Shown here in pieces: positions 1 to 8,868 of a DNA stretch of 64,000 nt (position 1 is the first letter of the stretch; each line of letters opens with the position of its first letter). This DNA comes from Bacteroidia bacterium. Lineage in GTDB: Bacteria > Bacteroidota > Bacteroidia > B-17B0 > Aurantibacillaceae. Both the position numbers and the translations under genes were made by a program. The notes under the pieces are model-generated. The model had not been told where the DNA came from and ran no database searches. It saw nothing but the letters and a program-made list of their open reading frames with translations. The stretch is taken from NCBI GenBank assembly GCA_016787705.1, contig JAEUTP010000014.1, positions 186,001-250,000 of the forward strand. Direction: 5' to 3'.

Positions 1-47
1 GTCAGTTGTCAGTTTTTTAGTTGGCAGTAGGCAGTTGCATTACTCAG
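1..47. repeat. Short degenerate CAGTTGG-type direct repeats
   Basis: The first ~45 bases consist of imperfect copies of a 7-8 base unit (variants of gtcagttg, agttggcagt, aggcagttg). No gene fits here. Similar low-complexity runs are common in Bacteroidota intergenic DNA. The run is cut by the window edge, so its full extent is unknown. Confidence 0.35.
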
Positions 48-55
48 TATCAAAT

Positions 56-439
56 TTACCTAAATTCATTATCCTTTGCCCATTTCCAATAACCAATAGA
101 CATGTCCTGTCCTGTTATTTCAATTCGTTCAATTTCTTTTGTTCTGTCATTTATATTTTGAACTAATACCTGAAGCGAATAACCAATTGAATGATCTTTG
201 CCTGATTCAAGAGAGAAAAATCCTTCAAATAGATCTAATACATTATGTAATGAAACATCTATAGCTTTAATAACTTTTTCTCTTTGTATATCATTAAGAT
301 CTTCGGGGAGAGATTCAACTCCCGCTTTTCTGCAATGATTAATTAAATGATAGCCAAAAGTATAGGCAGCGTCTTCGGCACGATCATAGGGTTTTGTTCT
401 CCAATCAGAATAGGGCTTTGGGATAGTATTATCTTTCAT
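56..439 (-). CDS. Hypothetical protein, 127 aa
   Basis: I do not recognise a family. The product is a small, charged, mostly helical soluble protein with no signal peptide or membrane segment. It has a Trp/Tyr-rich end (GYWKWAKDNEFR) and a central helix-rich part (residues ~45-75). It starts at an ATG at 437-439. It lies on the same strand as the HU-SPOR gene and downstream of it, separated by ~85 bases, so it could be the distal gene of that transcript. Codon use looks like that of its neighbours. Confidence 0.6.
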   Translation of the reverse strand: MKDNTIPKPYSDWRTKPYDRAEDAAYTFGYHLINHCRKAGVESLPEDLNDIQREKVIKAIDVSLHNVLDLFEGFFSLESGKDHSIGYSLQVLVQNINDRTKEIERIEITGQDMSIGYWKWAKDNEFR

Positions 440-524
440 TATTTAAATTTATATGAAATTATATACAAGAGTTTTAGTTGCACTGGATTTAGGACTGTCG
501 ACTAAAATCTGCCGATTGATGACT

Positions 525-1610
525 TTAATACCCCGGTTTCTTAACCCAGGCATTTGGGCAAACAGAATCTATTTGTTCAAGCCTGGTCATAGCTTCTTCC
601 TTATTTGTAAAATCGCCGTTACTTACCACGTACATACCTTTTGCATTTTGCTCTGAGATAACAGCATTAATATTTTTACGCTTTAATTTTTTGATCATGC
701 GCTTGGCATTATCTAAAACAGAAAAACAACCCAGCACTACTTCAAAATTATTTTTATTGTGTTTGTAAAATTTATCTGTTACCGGACGCGAAACATATTT
801 CACATCAGCTGTATTTGTACTTTCAATTACTTTAACAGCAATTAAATTATTATCTACCTCAACTGTTGCAATACCATTAGCATCAGCAACATATTCTGCA
901 TTTGCTTTTTTAGTTTCGGTTAATGTAAGTTCAGGATAAGTTAATGGGGTATAAGTTGGTACTTCATTATTTCCAAATATAACTGATTGTAAGTTGCCAC
1001 TAATTTTTGTATTGCTTACCAATAAAGCCAGTAAACTAAAAACTGCCACCAATAATGCTAACGGAGCAATTACGCGACGGTAATTACGTTGTTTTTTAAT
1101 TTCGGTGGATATAGTATTTATAGCATCGTTGCCTATACGGTCTTCAACAACAATTTCTTTTTTAACTTCGGTTACCGTTTCGGTTATCTCTATTAAAGAT
1201 ATAGGTTTTAAGCCAAAGCTATCTGCTAAAAAGTTAATATCCAGCTGTGGTTCAAAGCAGGTATTGTTTTCAAAATCCAGGTAAAAAAAACCAACGCCAT
1301 CAATACTTAGCCTTCTGCGCGTACTTAAAATGGTTTTGCAATAATCGGCAAACTCATTCAAATGACTTAAAGCTTCACTTGAAGTACATTGTAAACGGCC
1401 CTGAAGCCAGGTTGCTAAAATGCCATCGTTTTGTTTTAGCTGTACATTAAAACTTAAGGTTTTTGATGGTGGCATTAAAGTTGCACTACTACCTGAGAAA
1501 TGAGTAGGATTTGATCTTAGAACAAAACCTCCAAAATTTGGCAATACCAAATAATTATTAAAGAACAGTTGTTCCTTAACACCTTTAATTATGAGTTGTT
1601 GCACATTCAT
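525..1610 (-). CDS. HU-CCDC81-type DNA-binding-like and SPOR domain membrane protein
   Basis: The protein joins an N-terminal HU/IHF-like region, a single membrane span and a C-terminal SPOR domain. Residues ~1-140 resemble the two prokaryotic CCDC81-like HU domains (note YLVLPNFGGFVLR and the SIDGVGFFYLD strand). A basic KKQRNYRR stretch precedes the hydrophobic segment (~180-205), which should place the N-terminus in the cytoplasm. The last ~75 residues form the SPOR fold (FEVVLGCFSVLDNAKRMIKK), which in known members binds denuded septal peptidoglycan. This suggests a protein bridging a cytoplasmic partner, perhaps DNA, and the cell wall. I chose the ATG at 1608-1610 because the 11 upstream codons do not look like domain sequence. 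Confidence 0.8.
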   Translation of the reverse strand: MNVQQLIIKGVKEQLFFNNYLVLPNFGGFVLRSNPTHFSGSSATLMPPSKTLSFNVQLKQNDGILATWLQGRLQCTSSEALSHLNEFADYCKTILSTRRRLSIDGVGFFYLDFENNTCFEPQLDINFLADSFGLKPISLIEITETVTEVKKEIVVEDRIGNDAINTISTEIKKQRNYRRVIAPLALLVAVFSLLALLVSNTKISGNLQSVIFGNNEVPTYTPLTYPELTLTETKKANAEYVADANGIATVEVDNNLIAVKVIESTNTADVKYVSRPVTDKFYKHNKNNFEVVLGCFSVLDNAKRMIKKLKRKNINAVISEQNAKGMYVVSNGDFTNKEEAMTRLEQIDSVCPNAWVKKPGY

Positions 1611-1748
1611 TTTGGTGGACTGCAAATTTAACTTTCCTATCAAATATAACTAATCAAAATGCACGAATTTTTCTTTTTTATTAAATATTTTTAAATACAG
1701 GTTATTTTAATGCTATGTTTTGGGGGATTGTGTTATTTTTGCAAACCC

Positions 1749-2606
1749 ATGCGTTTTACCATACATAAAACCCTTATCCTTTCAGCCTTTTTTATTATGC
1801 TGTTTAGTTCTGCAGTTAAAAAAAATGCAGATTTAACTTGTAATGAAATAGTTACAAAAACTTTAAAATCCATTAAAGAAGTAAAAGGGTTAAAATACCA
1901 TTTAAAAATTACCGAGCGCGGCAAAAAAGGCTTTAATTTTTACGAAAGTAATGTAAAATTTAGTCGTAACCCAAGGCTTATCTATCTTTATATAAAGGGT
2001 ATTGAAGTATTATGGGTGCAGGGCAAAAATAACGGTAAAGCGTTGGTAAAACCAAATTCATTTCCGTATTTTAATTTAAACCTCGATCCAATGGGCGATC
2101 TGATGCGCCAGGACCAGCATCATACCCTAAACGAAATGGGCTACGATTATTTTGGATCGGTTATTGAATACAGCAAATATAAGTTGGGCGATAAATTTGA
2201 TGAGTATTTTAAATTGATGGGCGAAGAAAAAGTAAATGGCCGCAATTGTTATAAAATAATTATTGATAATAAGGATTTTGGTTATACGGATTATATAGTT
2301 GGCGATCATGAAAGTATTACCACTATTGCCCGTAAATTTTTTGTAGCTGAGTATATGATCGTTGAAAAAAATCCGAAGTTTAAAGATTATTTCGACCTTG
2401 TTAAAAAAGGCCAGGTAATTAAAATACCAACCTGGTATTGTAAATCGGTTATTATGTATATTGATAAGCAATATATGCTACCCATCAGCATGAAAATTTT
2501 AGATGATAAAGGTCTTTTTGAAGAATATAATTATCATTTCTTACAGGTAAATCCAACTTTCGAAGAAAACGAGTTTACTAAAGATTATAAAGATTACGGT
2601 TTTTAA
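1749..2606 (+). CDS. Secreted DUF1571-family protein with embedded LysM domain
   Basis: A signal peptide (MRFTIHKTLILSAFFIMLF) is followed by a DUF1571-like outer-membrane-associated fold (~25-175) and then a LysM-like insertion (residues ~185-235: YIVGDHESITTIARKF, ending QVIKIPTWY). The last ~45 residues return to the DUF1571 strand pattern. LysM domains bind peptidoglycan glycans, so the insertion may tether the protein to the wall. I prefer the ATG at 1749: the upstream 13 codons (MLCFGGLCYF...) would spoil the signal peptide. A -7 type element TATTTTTG sits at 1734-1741, only 7 bases before this ATG. The biochemical role is unknown. Confidence 0.75.
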   Translation: MRFTIHKTLILSAFFIMLFSSAVKKNADLTCNEIVTKTLKSIKEVKGLKYHLKITERGKKGFNFYESNVKFSRNPRLIYLYIKGIEVLWVQGKNNGKALVKPNSFPYFNLNLDPMGDLMRQDQHHTLNEMGYDYFGSVIEYSKYKLGDKFDEYFKLMGEEKVNGRNCYKIIIDNKDFGYTDYIVGDHESITTIARKFFVAEYMIVEKNPKFKDYFDLVKKGQVIKIPTWYCKSVIMYIDKQYMLPISMKILDDKGLFEEYNYHFLQVNPTFEENEFTKDYKDYGF

Positions 2607-2718
2607 GATATGTCTTTTCCTGCTTAGGCATTATTATGTTTAACACACCGGTTAATTTTTAAGTACCACTTATCAATCTCTTGTAAAAGCATTTGTCTTT
2701 TTTCTTATCTTTAACTGG

Positions 2719-3435
2719 TTGAAAATAAGTTTATTTATATCTATCAGTTCATGTTTATTGTTCTTTTCCTGTGCAAAGAAAAAGATACCGCAGGATGATT
2801 CGTTACTGGGGCTGGATTATTATCCCACCACAATTGGCAGATATGCTATTTATGATGTGGACAGTACAATTTACAACAGCCTTACACAAGATACAACTGT
2901 AACAAAATACCGCATTAAAGAAAAGATTACCGATTTGTTTACCGATAACGAAGGCCAGGACGCCTTACGTTTAGAACGTTTTATTAAAAAATACAACCCC
3001 AATAAGTCATACGACAGCATTGCATGGACCATTAAAGAAGTGTGGATGGTAAACGCCAATAAAAAAAGTATACAGGTTGTTGAAGGCAATGTGCGCTACA
3101 CAAAATTGGTATTTCCTGTTCAGCAAGGTGCCAATTGGAATGGTAATGCAAAGAATACGATAGGAGAGTGGTTATATACTTATGAATATATTGATAAGGC
3201 CGAAAACATAGGCTCAAAACAATTGGATAAAGTGCTTAACGTAAAACAAAAAAATTACCGTACCTTGATCTCCTATCAAAACTATACTGAAAAATATGCA
3301 AAAGGTATTGGATTGGTGTATAGGGAAATAACCGATATACTTTCAAACAATGTAATTGCAAATGTGCCTGTTGAAGGCAGAATAGAAGACGGATTAATTT
3401 ATAAACAAACATTAGTAACCTATGGCAATGAATAA
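2719..3435 (+). CDS. Putative lipoprotein, 238 aa (TTG start)
   Basis: A short lipoprotein signal peptide with lipobox LLFFSC (Cys ~18) is followed by a soluble beta-rich domain of ~220 residues with no family I recognise. It probably sits in the periplasm or at the outer membrane. The start is TTG at 2719-2721; no in-frame ATG could supply the signal peptide. The 3' end overlaps the downstream subtilase gene by 14 bases, which implies translational coupling and possibly a shared function, for example an envelope partner of the exported protease. Confidence 0.75.
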   Translation: MKISLFISISSCLLFFSCAKKKIPQDDSLLGLDYYPTTIGRYAIYDVDSTIYNSLTQDTTVTKYRIKEKITDLFTDNEGQDALRLERFIKKYNPNKSYDSIAWTIKEVWMVNANKKSIQVVEGNVRYTKLVFPVQQGANWNGNAKNTIGEWLYTYEYIDKAENIGSKQLDKVLNVKQKNYRTLISYQNYTEKYAKGIGLVYREITDILSNNVIANVPVEGRIEDGLIYKQTLVTYGNE

Positions 3436-5074
3436 AAATAAGCTTTTTTTAATAGTATGCCTTTTTGAAATGATAAGCTCTTTTCAGGCACAAACAAAAC
3501 ATTGGGTAAAATTCGCCAATAAAAACGGTACACCTTACACCATTGGTAATCCATCTGCATTTTTAAGTCCGGCGGCTATTGCGAGAAGAAATACTTATGC
3601 TGTGCCCATTCATTTTACCGATCTTCCGGTAACACCATCTTACGTAACGCAGCTTGACGCAGTAACAAATGTTTCTATCTTATACGTTTCCAAATGGTTA
3701 AACGGTGCTGTTGTATCTATTTCTTCAAATAGTGCTACTGCATTGGCATCCATTAACTCATTAACCTTTGTTACATCCACATCATTGGTAAACAAATATA
3801 AACTGGATATACCGAAAGTTGAAGAACCGCCATTTATACCGAACCAGGATATGCGCTCTGCTTCATCAGCCACCTTTAACTATGGCGGATCGAACTGGCA
3901 AACACAACAATTAAATTTAGCCTGTTTGCATTCACAGGGTTTTCGCGGACAAGGTATGGTAATAGCTGTGTTGGATGCAGGGTTTAAAGATGCCAACACT
4001 AACCCGGTTTACGATAGCTTATTTAACAGGGGTGGGGTTTTAGGTACCCGCGATTTTGTAAGCGGTGGCACTAATGTGTATGACGACGATGCACATGGTG
4101 AAATGGTTCTATCATGCATGGCCGCTATTAAACCGGGCGTAATTATGGGCTCTGCACCAAGAGCTGATTATTGGTTATTAAGAACAGAAGATGCAAATAC
4201 GGAAAAATTAATTGAAGAATATAACTGGATACGCGGTGCAGAGTTTGCCGACAGCGTTGGCGCAAATGTATTAACAACATCTTTAGGTTATACTGAATTT
4301 GATAATCCTTCACAAAATCACACCTTTGCAACACTGGATGGTAAAACAGCACCTATGAGCATAGCGGCTAATTTAGCCGCACGTAAAGGCTTATTGGTTT
4401 TAAATTCTGCCGGCAACGGTAATGGCAGTTCTTGGCCAAAAATTGGTATTCCTGCAGATGCTGATAGCATTTGCACTGTTGGTGCAATTGATAGTTTAAG
4501 CAATGTTACCGGATTTAGTTCACTTGGGCCAACAGCCGACGGAAGAATTAAACCCGACCTTGTAGCCCGCGGTGGTAATGCATGGGTAAGCGGCACAACC
4601 GGCACCTGTTTCCAGGCCAATGGTACTTCTTTTTCTTGTCCTATTTTAGCAGGTGCCATGACTTGTTTCTGGCAGGCGCATCCTAACTTTAATGCTTTTA
4701 AAGTGATTGATACGTTAAGAAAAACAGCATCTAATTTTGCAACACCAAATAACTCGCGTGGCTGGGGTACGCCTAACATGTGCGCTGTGGCAATAACTAC
4801 TGTTGCTAAACACCATTTATCCGATGCAGGTAATTTTATTGTTTCACCAAACCCATTTAATTCATTGATATCTATAAAATTAGAACAAGTAACATCCACG
4901 GCCATTACAATTCAATTGTATAATGTTTTAGGTAGTTTGATTAAAACGTACAAAGAAATAAACCCTTCATCCGTGCTTAATTACGATCTTTCTGATCTTA
5001 ATTCGGGTGTTTATTTTATTAAGATCAGTAATAACAATTCTGAAAGCCAACTTAAAAAAATAGTGAAGCAATAG
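3422..5074 (+). CDS. S8 (subtilisin-like) serine peptidase with T9SS type A C-terminal signal
   Basis: Signal peptide ~1-22, a propeptide-like region to ~150, then the subtilase domain. The triad is visible: Asp185 (AVLDAGF), His225 (DDAHGEMV) and Ser403 (NGTSFSCP), with the oxyanion Asn in LNSAGNGNG. The last ~75 residues (from FIVSPNPFNSLISIKLE, ending in a Lys-rich KKIVKQ) match the T9SS type A sorting domain, so the enzyme should be exported across the outer membrane and attached or released. An ATG two codons downstream (3428) is an alternative start. It is coupled to the upstream lipoprotein gene; the MFS gene follows 6 bases after the TAG stop. Confidence 0.9.
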   Translation: MAMNKNKLFLIVCLFEMISSFQAQTKHWVKFANKNGTPYTIGNPSAFLSPAAIARRNTYAVPIHFTDLPVTPSYVTQLDAVTNVSILYVSKWLNGAVVSISSNSATALASINSLTFVTSTSLVNKYKLDIPKVEEPPFIPNQDMRSASSATFNYGGSNWQTQQLNLACLHSQGFRGQGMVIAVLDAGFKDANTNPVYDSLFNRGGVLGTRDFVSGGTNVYDDDAHGEMVLSCMAAIKPGVIMGSAPRADYWLLRTEDANTEKLIEEYNWIRGAEFADSVGANVLTTSLGYTEFDNPSQNHTFATLDGKTAPMSIAANLAARKGLLVLNSAGNGNGSSWPKIGIPADADSICTVGAIDSLSNVTGFSSLGPTADGRIKPDLVARGGNAWVSGTTGTCFQANGTSFSCPILAGAMTCFWQAHPNFNAFKVIDTLRKTASNFATPNNSRGWGTPNMCAVAITTVAKHHLSDAGNFIVSPNPFNSLISIKLEQVTSTAITIQLYNVLGSLIKTYKEINPSSVLNYDLSDLNSGVYFIKISNNNSESQLKKIVKQ

Positions 5075-5080
5075 TTTTTT

Positions 5081-6337
5081 ATGGATCAGTTGGTTCCGCG
5101 TTCTGCTTTAAATAAAATTATAATTGTTGCAGCCTTAGGCTACTTTGTAGATATATACGATCTTGTATTGTTTAGTGTTGAGCGAAAAGACAGTCTGACA
5201 GAGATTCTCGGCGCAAACGCAAATCCCCAAAGCTTAAAAAATATTGGCATGGCCCTGCTTAACTGGCAAATGGGTGGTATGCTTATTGGCGGTTTGTTTT
5301 GGGGAATGTTGGGCGATAAAAAGGGCCGGCTCTCCGTTCTTTTCGGGTCTATTTTAATGTATTCTTTAGCAAACATTTTTAATGGCATGGTAACTAACGT
5401 AGAGTGGTATGCCGCATTGCGTTTTATTTCGGGCTTTGGTTTGGCGGGAGAATTAGGTGCCGGCATTACACTTGTAAGCGAAACGATGAGCAAAGAAAAG
5501 CGGGGTATTGGTACTATGATAGTGGCCACGGTTGGTGTTTTTGGCGCCGTTGTTGCAGGCTTTATGGGCGATGTGATCACTAACTGGCGCTGGAGTTTTT
5601 ATATTGGCGGTGCTATGGGCTTGGTACTTCTGGTATTGCGTATTGGCATTTTTGAATCGGGTATGTTCGAAAAAGTAAAACAAAGCAACATAAGCAAAGG
5701 AAATTTTTTAGACCTGTTTAAAACCAGGCAGCGCGCCTTTCAATATTTAAGCGTAATTATGATTGCCGTGCCGGTTTGGTATGTAATGGGTATTCTTATA
5801 ACATTTGCCCCGGAAATCTTTGCATCTATTGGCGTAACACATTTTAAACCCGATGCAGGTAAATCCATTATGTATGCTTATTTAGGAATTACCGCAGGCG
5901 ATGTGGCCAGCGGTGCCATAAGCCAATGGTTAAAAAGCAGGAAACAGGCTTTGTTGCTCTTTTTAATTATGACGGTCATTTCTGTTTTTCTTTATTTTAA
6001 TGTAGCCACCTTGTCAGAGTTTCATTATTATTTAATAATTACCATTATTGGCTTTGCAACGGGTTACTGGGCTGTTTTTATGAGTACAGCTGCAGAGTTG
6101 TTTGGCACTAATATCAGGGCAACGGCAACCACAACGGCTCCCAACTTTGTGCGTGGCGCTGTCATCTTTTTATCATTCGGTTTCAGGTATTTTGAAACTG
6201 TTTTTGTAAATACCGATGGCAAACCCGATTCTCAAATGGCAGCAATTGCCGTTGGCATAATAGTTGGTGTATTAGCTTTATTGGCTTGGTTGAATTTAAA
6301 AGAGACTTTCCATAAAGATCTAAACTATACTGAATAA
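5081..6337 (+). CDS. MFS transporter (sugar/metabolite:H+ symporter type)
   Basis: A 418-residue polytopic membrane protein with about 12 hydrophobic segments. It has the MFS loop 2-3 signature (GMLGDKKGRLSV, residues ~77-90) and the family arginine/glycine pattern in RFISGFGLAGELGAG. The overall arrangement resembles the sugar or organic-acid porters. The substrate cannot be read from the sequence. It lies between the subtilase gene and a CoA-binding protein gene whose ATG overlaps its stop codon, so these genes are likely one transcript. Confidence 0.85.
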   Translation: MDQLVPRSALNKIIIVAALGYFVDIYDLVLFSVERKDSLTEILGANANPQSLKNIGMALLNWQMGGMLIGGLFWGMLGDKKGRLSVLFGSILMYSLANIFNGMVTNVEWYAALRFISGFGLAGELGAGITLVSETMSKEKRGIGTMIVATVGVFGAVVAGFMGDVITNWRWSFYIGGAMGLVLLVLRIGIFESGMFEKVKQSNISKGNFLDLFKTRQRAFQYLSVIMIAVPVWYVMGILITFAPEIFASIGVTHFKPDAGKSIMYAYLGITAGDVASGAISQWLKSRKQALLLFLIMTVISVFLYFNVATLSEFHYYLIITIIGFATGYWAVFMSTAAELFGTNIRATATTTAPNFVRGAVIFLSFGFRYFETVFVNTDGKPDSQMAAIAVGIIVGVLALLAWLNLKETFHKDLNYTE

Positions 6338-6696
6338 TGAAAAAAACAGTTGTAATAGGCGCGTCAGAAAATCCTGAACGTTATGCTTTTAAAGCCATGA
6401 CAAGTCTGGCTAAACATGGCCATGAAGTTATTGGTATTGGCTTAAAAGAAGGCGAAGTAGCCGGAAGTAAAATTATAACAGGCAAGCCACAATTATCAGA
6501 AATAGATACAGTTACACTTTACATTGGTACCAAAAATCAGGGGGAGTGGATAGATTATTTAATTGGCTTACAACCAAAACGCATTATCTTTAATCCCGGA
6601 ACCGAGAATCCTGTATTTTTTGAAAAAGCAACAAAAGCAGGTATTGAATGTGTTGAAGGTTGTACCTTAGTAATGCTGAGTATTGGTAATTTTTAA
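6337..6696 (+). CDS. CoA-binding domain protein (YccU-like)
   Basis: A 119-residue single-domain Rossmann-type protein. The N-terminus (TVVIGASENPERYAFKA) carries the glycine-containing nucleotide loop typical of small CoA_binding family proteins; the fold continues through VIGIGLKEGEVAG and IIFNPGTENPVF. Members bind CoA or derivatives; the cellular role is generally unknown. Its start codon overlaps the stop of the MFS gene, and the acetyltransferase gene begins 2 bases after its stop, so it is in a tight operon with genes that may use acyl-CoA. Confidence 0.85.
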   Translation: MKKTVVIGASENPERYAFKAMTSLAKHGHEVIGIGLKEGEVAGSKIITGKPQLSEIDTVTLYIGTKNQGEWIDYLIGLQPKRIIFNPGTENPVFFEKATKAGIECVEGCTLVMLSIGNF

Positions 6697-6697
6697 A

Positions 6698-7141
6698 ATG
6701 GAATTTATCCTTAAAGAATTTAAAGACCTTACTAACGACCAGCTTTTTGAAATTTATAATTTAAGAAGCGAAGTATTTATTGTTGAGCAAAATTGTGCTT
6801 ACCAGGATGTGGATGCTACCGATAAATTATCAAAACATGTATTGCTGATGGAGGGTGAAACCCTTGCTGCATATGCCCGCATCATTCCTCCCGGTATTTC
6901 TTATAAAGAACCTTCAATAGGTAGGGTAGTGGTTAAAAAAACATTCAGAGGCAAAGATCTTGGTAAAATTTTAATGAAAGAATGTCTTAAACAGCTGGCG
7001 GCACTTTATCCAAAACAAGACATTGTTATTTCGGCTCAAAGTTATCTTCTTAAATTTTATACCGAACTTGGATTTAATGCCGAGGGTGACGAATATCTCG
7101 AAGACAACATTCCCCATACCAAAATGAGGGCAAGCTTTTAA
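6698..7141 (+). CDS. GNAT family N-acetyltransferase, ElaA-like
   Basis: A 147-residue ElaA-type acetyltransferase. Visible marks are YNLRSEVFIVEQNCAYQDVD, the ALAYARI-like strand (TLAAYARIIPPG), IGRVVVKKTFRGKDLG (acetyl-CoA pyrophosphate loop with RGKDLGK) and the C-terminal FYTELGFNAEGDEYLEDNIPH motif. It should transfer an acetyl group from acetyl-CoA to an unknown small amine. The ATG at 6698 is preferred over an upstream in-frame start at 6683, which would overlap the CoA-binding gene and add five non-family residues. Confidence 0.88.
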   Translation: MEFILKEFKDLTNDQLFEIYNLRSEVFIVEQNCAYQDVDATDKLSKHVLLMEGETLAAYARIIPPGISYKEPSIGRVVVKKTFRGKDLGKILMKECLKQLAALYPKQDIVISAQSYLLKFYTELGFNAEGDEYLEDNIPHTKMRASF

Positions 7142-7185
7142 CAGTTTACACAAGTGCTTGTTTAATAAAATTTTGCATTGCTACG

Positions 7186-7216
7186 TTTAAATACTGAGGT
7201 ATTTTCTGTAAATTTG
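7186..7216 (+). promoter_or_regulatory. Bacteroidota-type promoter, very short leader
   Basis: TTTA at 7186-7189, a 19-base spacer and a perfect -7 element TAAATTTG at 7209-7216 match the Bacteroidota primary sigma pattern. The ATG at 7222 is only 5 bases after the -7 element, so the transcript may have almost no 5' leader. Confidence 0.5.
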
Positions 7217-7221
7217 GTAAG

Positions 7222-7974
7222 ATGTCCCACTTTAATAAAATACTTTATTTTTTAGGTATGGTCTTTTTCTGCCTGCAGGTTGCGTTTGGTCAAACAAACC
7301 GCTTTGCCGACCAGGTGCCGCAAGTAAAGCGCTATCTTCAAAAAGATATTGTTGATACCGTGGAAGGTATTAAAATGTACAACCGTTTAATAGAGGCAAT
7401 TGGTGGCGATTCGGTAACATACAATAAACAGGGTTACAATAAACAAGGCTGGAATGAAGATTATTATGTAAGCGGAAAGTTATTGCACCGTGGTTATTAT
7501 ATTGATGGCCGTGCCATAGTTTTCAAAAATTTTTTCGAGAATGGACAATGTGAGCGCACAGTTGTAAATCCGGATCCTTTGCATTGCAATATTGAAATAT
7601 TTTATGAGAACGGTAAACAACGCCGCCAGATAAATTATTATAACGGGTTACCACAAAAATTATATGAATTTTATGTGAGCGGTTTACCAAAGTACACCGA
7701 AGAGAATGAAAAAGAAATGAAATACCTTACTATAAAAAAATCGTGGTATGATAATGGGCAGGTGGCCGATGTAATGGAAATTTCGGATCTTAAGAATAAA
7801 AGATACACACAAAAATTATTTTATGAGAACGGGCAAATAAAAGGTGAAGGGCCTTTGGTATTGTCAATCGACGGTAAATCTTACGTAAAAGATGGTACCT
7901 GGAATTTTTACGATAGCAACGGTAAAAATAAACGTACCGAAAAATATAACGCCACTAAGTTAACATCCAATTAA
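7222..7974 (+). CDS. Exported MORN-like repeat protein (YwqK-like)
   Basis: A signal peptide (1-24, ending VAFGQ) precedes a ~225-residue beta-rich protein built of MORN-variant units with the pattern (F/W)YENGQ/K...G (e.g. NFFENGQCERT, IFYENGKQRR, SWYDNGQVADV, LFYENGQIKGE, NFYDSNGKNKR). Proteins of this kind are often named YwqK antitoxin-like, but nothing here supports a toxin-antitoxin role; a periplasmic or outer-membrane role is more likely. The 3' end overlaps the convergent ung gene by 20 bases. Confidence 0.75.
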   Translation: MSHFNKILYFLGMVFFCLQVAFGQTNRFADQVPQVKRYLQKDIVDTVEGIKMYNRLIEAIGGDSVTYNKQGYNKQGWNEDYYVSGKLLHRGYYIDGRAIVFKNFFENGQCERTVVNPDPLHCNIEIFYENGKQRRQINYYNGLPQKLYEFYVSGLPKYTEENEKEMKYLTIKKSWYDNGQVADVMEISDLKNKRYTQKLFYENGQIKGEGPLVLSIDGKSYVKDGTWNFYDSNGKNKRTEKYNATKLTSN

Positions 7975-8629
7975 TAGGTGTTAAGTTGTTCTTAATTAGA
8001 TAATCATTTGTTTTACTAAAATGTTTGCTCCCGAAAAAGGCGCCACGCGCCAATGGCGATGGGTGTGCGGCAGTTAAGATCAAATGTTTATTCTTATCAA
8101 TTAATTCTGCTTTAGCTATTGCATAAGCACCCCATAAAAGAAAAACAACATGTTCTTTTTTATCACTCACTAATTTAATAACTGCATCGGTAAAATGTTG
8201 CCAGCCAAAATTTTTGTGCGAGCCGGGAAGTCCCGCCTGTACTGTTAACACAGCGTTTAAAAGTAATACGCCCTGTTGCGCCCAGGCCTCAAGATTACCC
8301 GATTCGGGAATTTGAAAGCCGGATATATCGGTAGTTAATTCTTTAAAAATATTTTGCAGGCTGGGCGGTTTGCGCACACTATCAGTTACCGAAAAGCTTA
8401 AGCCATGTGCCTGGCCGGGCCCGTGGTAAGGGTCCTGGCCAATGATAACAACTTTTATTTTTTCAAAAGGGCAAAGCTGAAGCGCGTTAAACACTTGTTT
8501 GGCCGGTGGGTATATGTTTTGCGTTTTATACGCAGTGTTCACCTGTTGCTGTAAAGCCTGGTAATAGGGCTTCTCAAACTCCGGTTGCAGAAGAAGATTC
8601 CAATCGGGCGAGAGGGATTTGATAGACAT
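7955..8629 (-). CDS. ung: Uracil-DNA glycosylase (family 1)
   Basis: Removes uracil from DNA in base excision repair. The 224-residue length fits family 1 UDG. The water-activating loop GQDPYHGPGQAHG contains catalytic Asp66; the leucine-intercalation loop AAHPSPLA carries His189; LLLNAVLTV and the WQHFTDAV region are also as expected. The ATG at 8627-8629 gives the usual N-terminus (MSIKSLSPDW); a further in-frame ATG at 8677 would add 16 atypical residues. It stands alone and converges with the MORN-like gene. Confidence 0.95.
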   Translation of the reverse strand: MSIKSLSPDWNLLLQPEFEKPYYQALQQQVNTAYKTQNIYPPAKQVFNALQLCPFEKIKVVIIGQDPYHGPGQAHGLSFSVTDSVRKPPSLQNIFKELTTDISGFQIPESGNLEAWAQQGVLLLNAVLTVQAGLPGSHKNFGWQHFTDAVIKLVSDKKEHVVFLLWGAYAIAKAELIDKNKHLILTAAHPSPLARGAFFGSKHFSKTNDYLIKNNLTPINWMLT

Positions 8630-8735
8630 GTTTAGTACTAACGTTAAATTGTTATTAAATAATGTACAAAAGTACATGCATTTAGTTTCGGTAAATAAAA
8701 AAATTGTTTAAATTTATATTCTATAACACAGACTT

Positions 8736-8861
8736 ATGAAAAAATTAGTTTCCTTATCGATTGTACTTTTAGTTGTTGCTATTTCTTTTAGCTCATGCAA
8801 AAGCCACGAAAAGTGTCCTGCATATTCTAAAGTAGAAAAAAGCAATAAACGTTCAGTTTAA
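8736..8861 (+). CDS. Small lipoprotein, 41 aa
   Basis: A short gene easily missed: ATG at 8736, stop TAA at 8859-8861. The product has a Lys-Lys N-region, a hydrophobic core (LVSLSIVLLVVAISF) and a lipobox ending in SSC (Cys21), leaving only ~20 mature residues (KSHEKCPAYSKVEKSNKRSV) with a second Cys. It is followed 8 bases later by a clear intrinsic terminator, which supports it being a real transcription unit. Tiny lipoproteins of this shape are frequent in Bacteroidota; the function is unknown. Confidence 0.7.
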   Translation: MKKLVSLSIVLLVVAISFSSCKSHEKCPAYSKVEKSNKRSV

Positions 8862-8868
8862 TCTTATT

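Noticed and set aside
470..507. Inverted repeat TTTTAGT / ACTAAAA as a terminator for the HU-SPOR gene
   Set aside because: The loop is 22 bases and no T-run follows on the minus strand; too weak to call.
453..656. A 67-codon plus-strand ORF at the end of the HU-SPOR gene
   Set aside because: Lies mostly antisense to the SPOR domain; no start signal or composition support.
7222..7974. YwqK-like gene as an antitoxin of a toxin-antitoxin pair
   Set aside because: It has a signal peptide and no adjacent toxin-like gene; the MORN-like repeats alone do not support that role.
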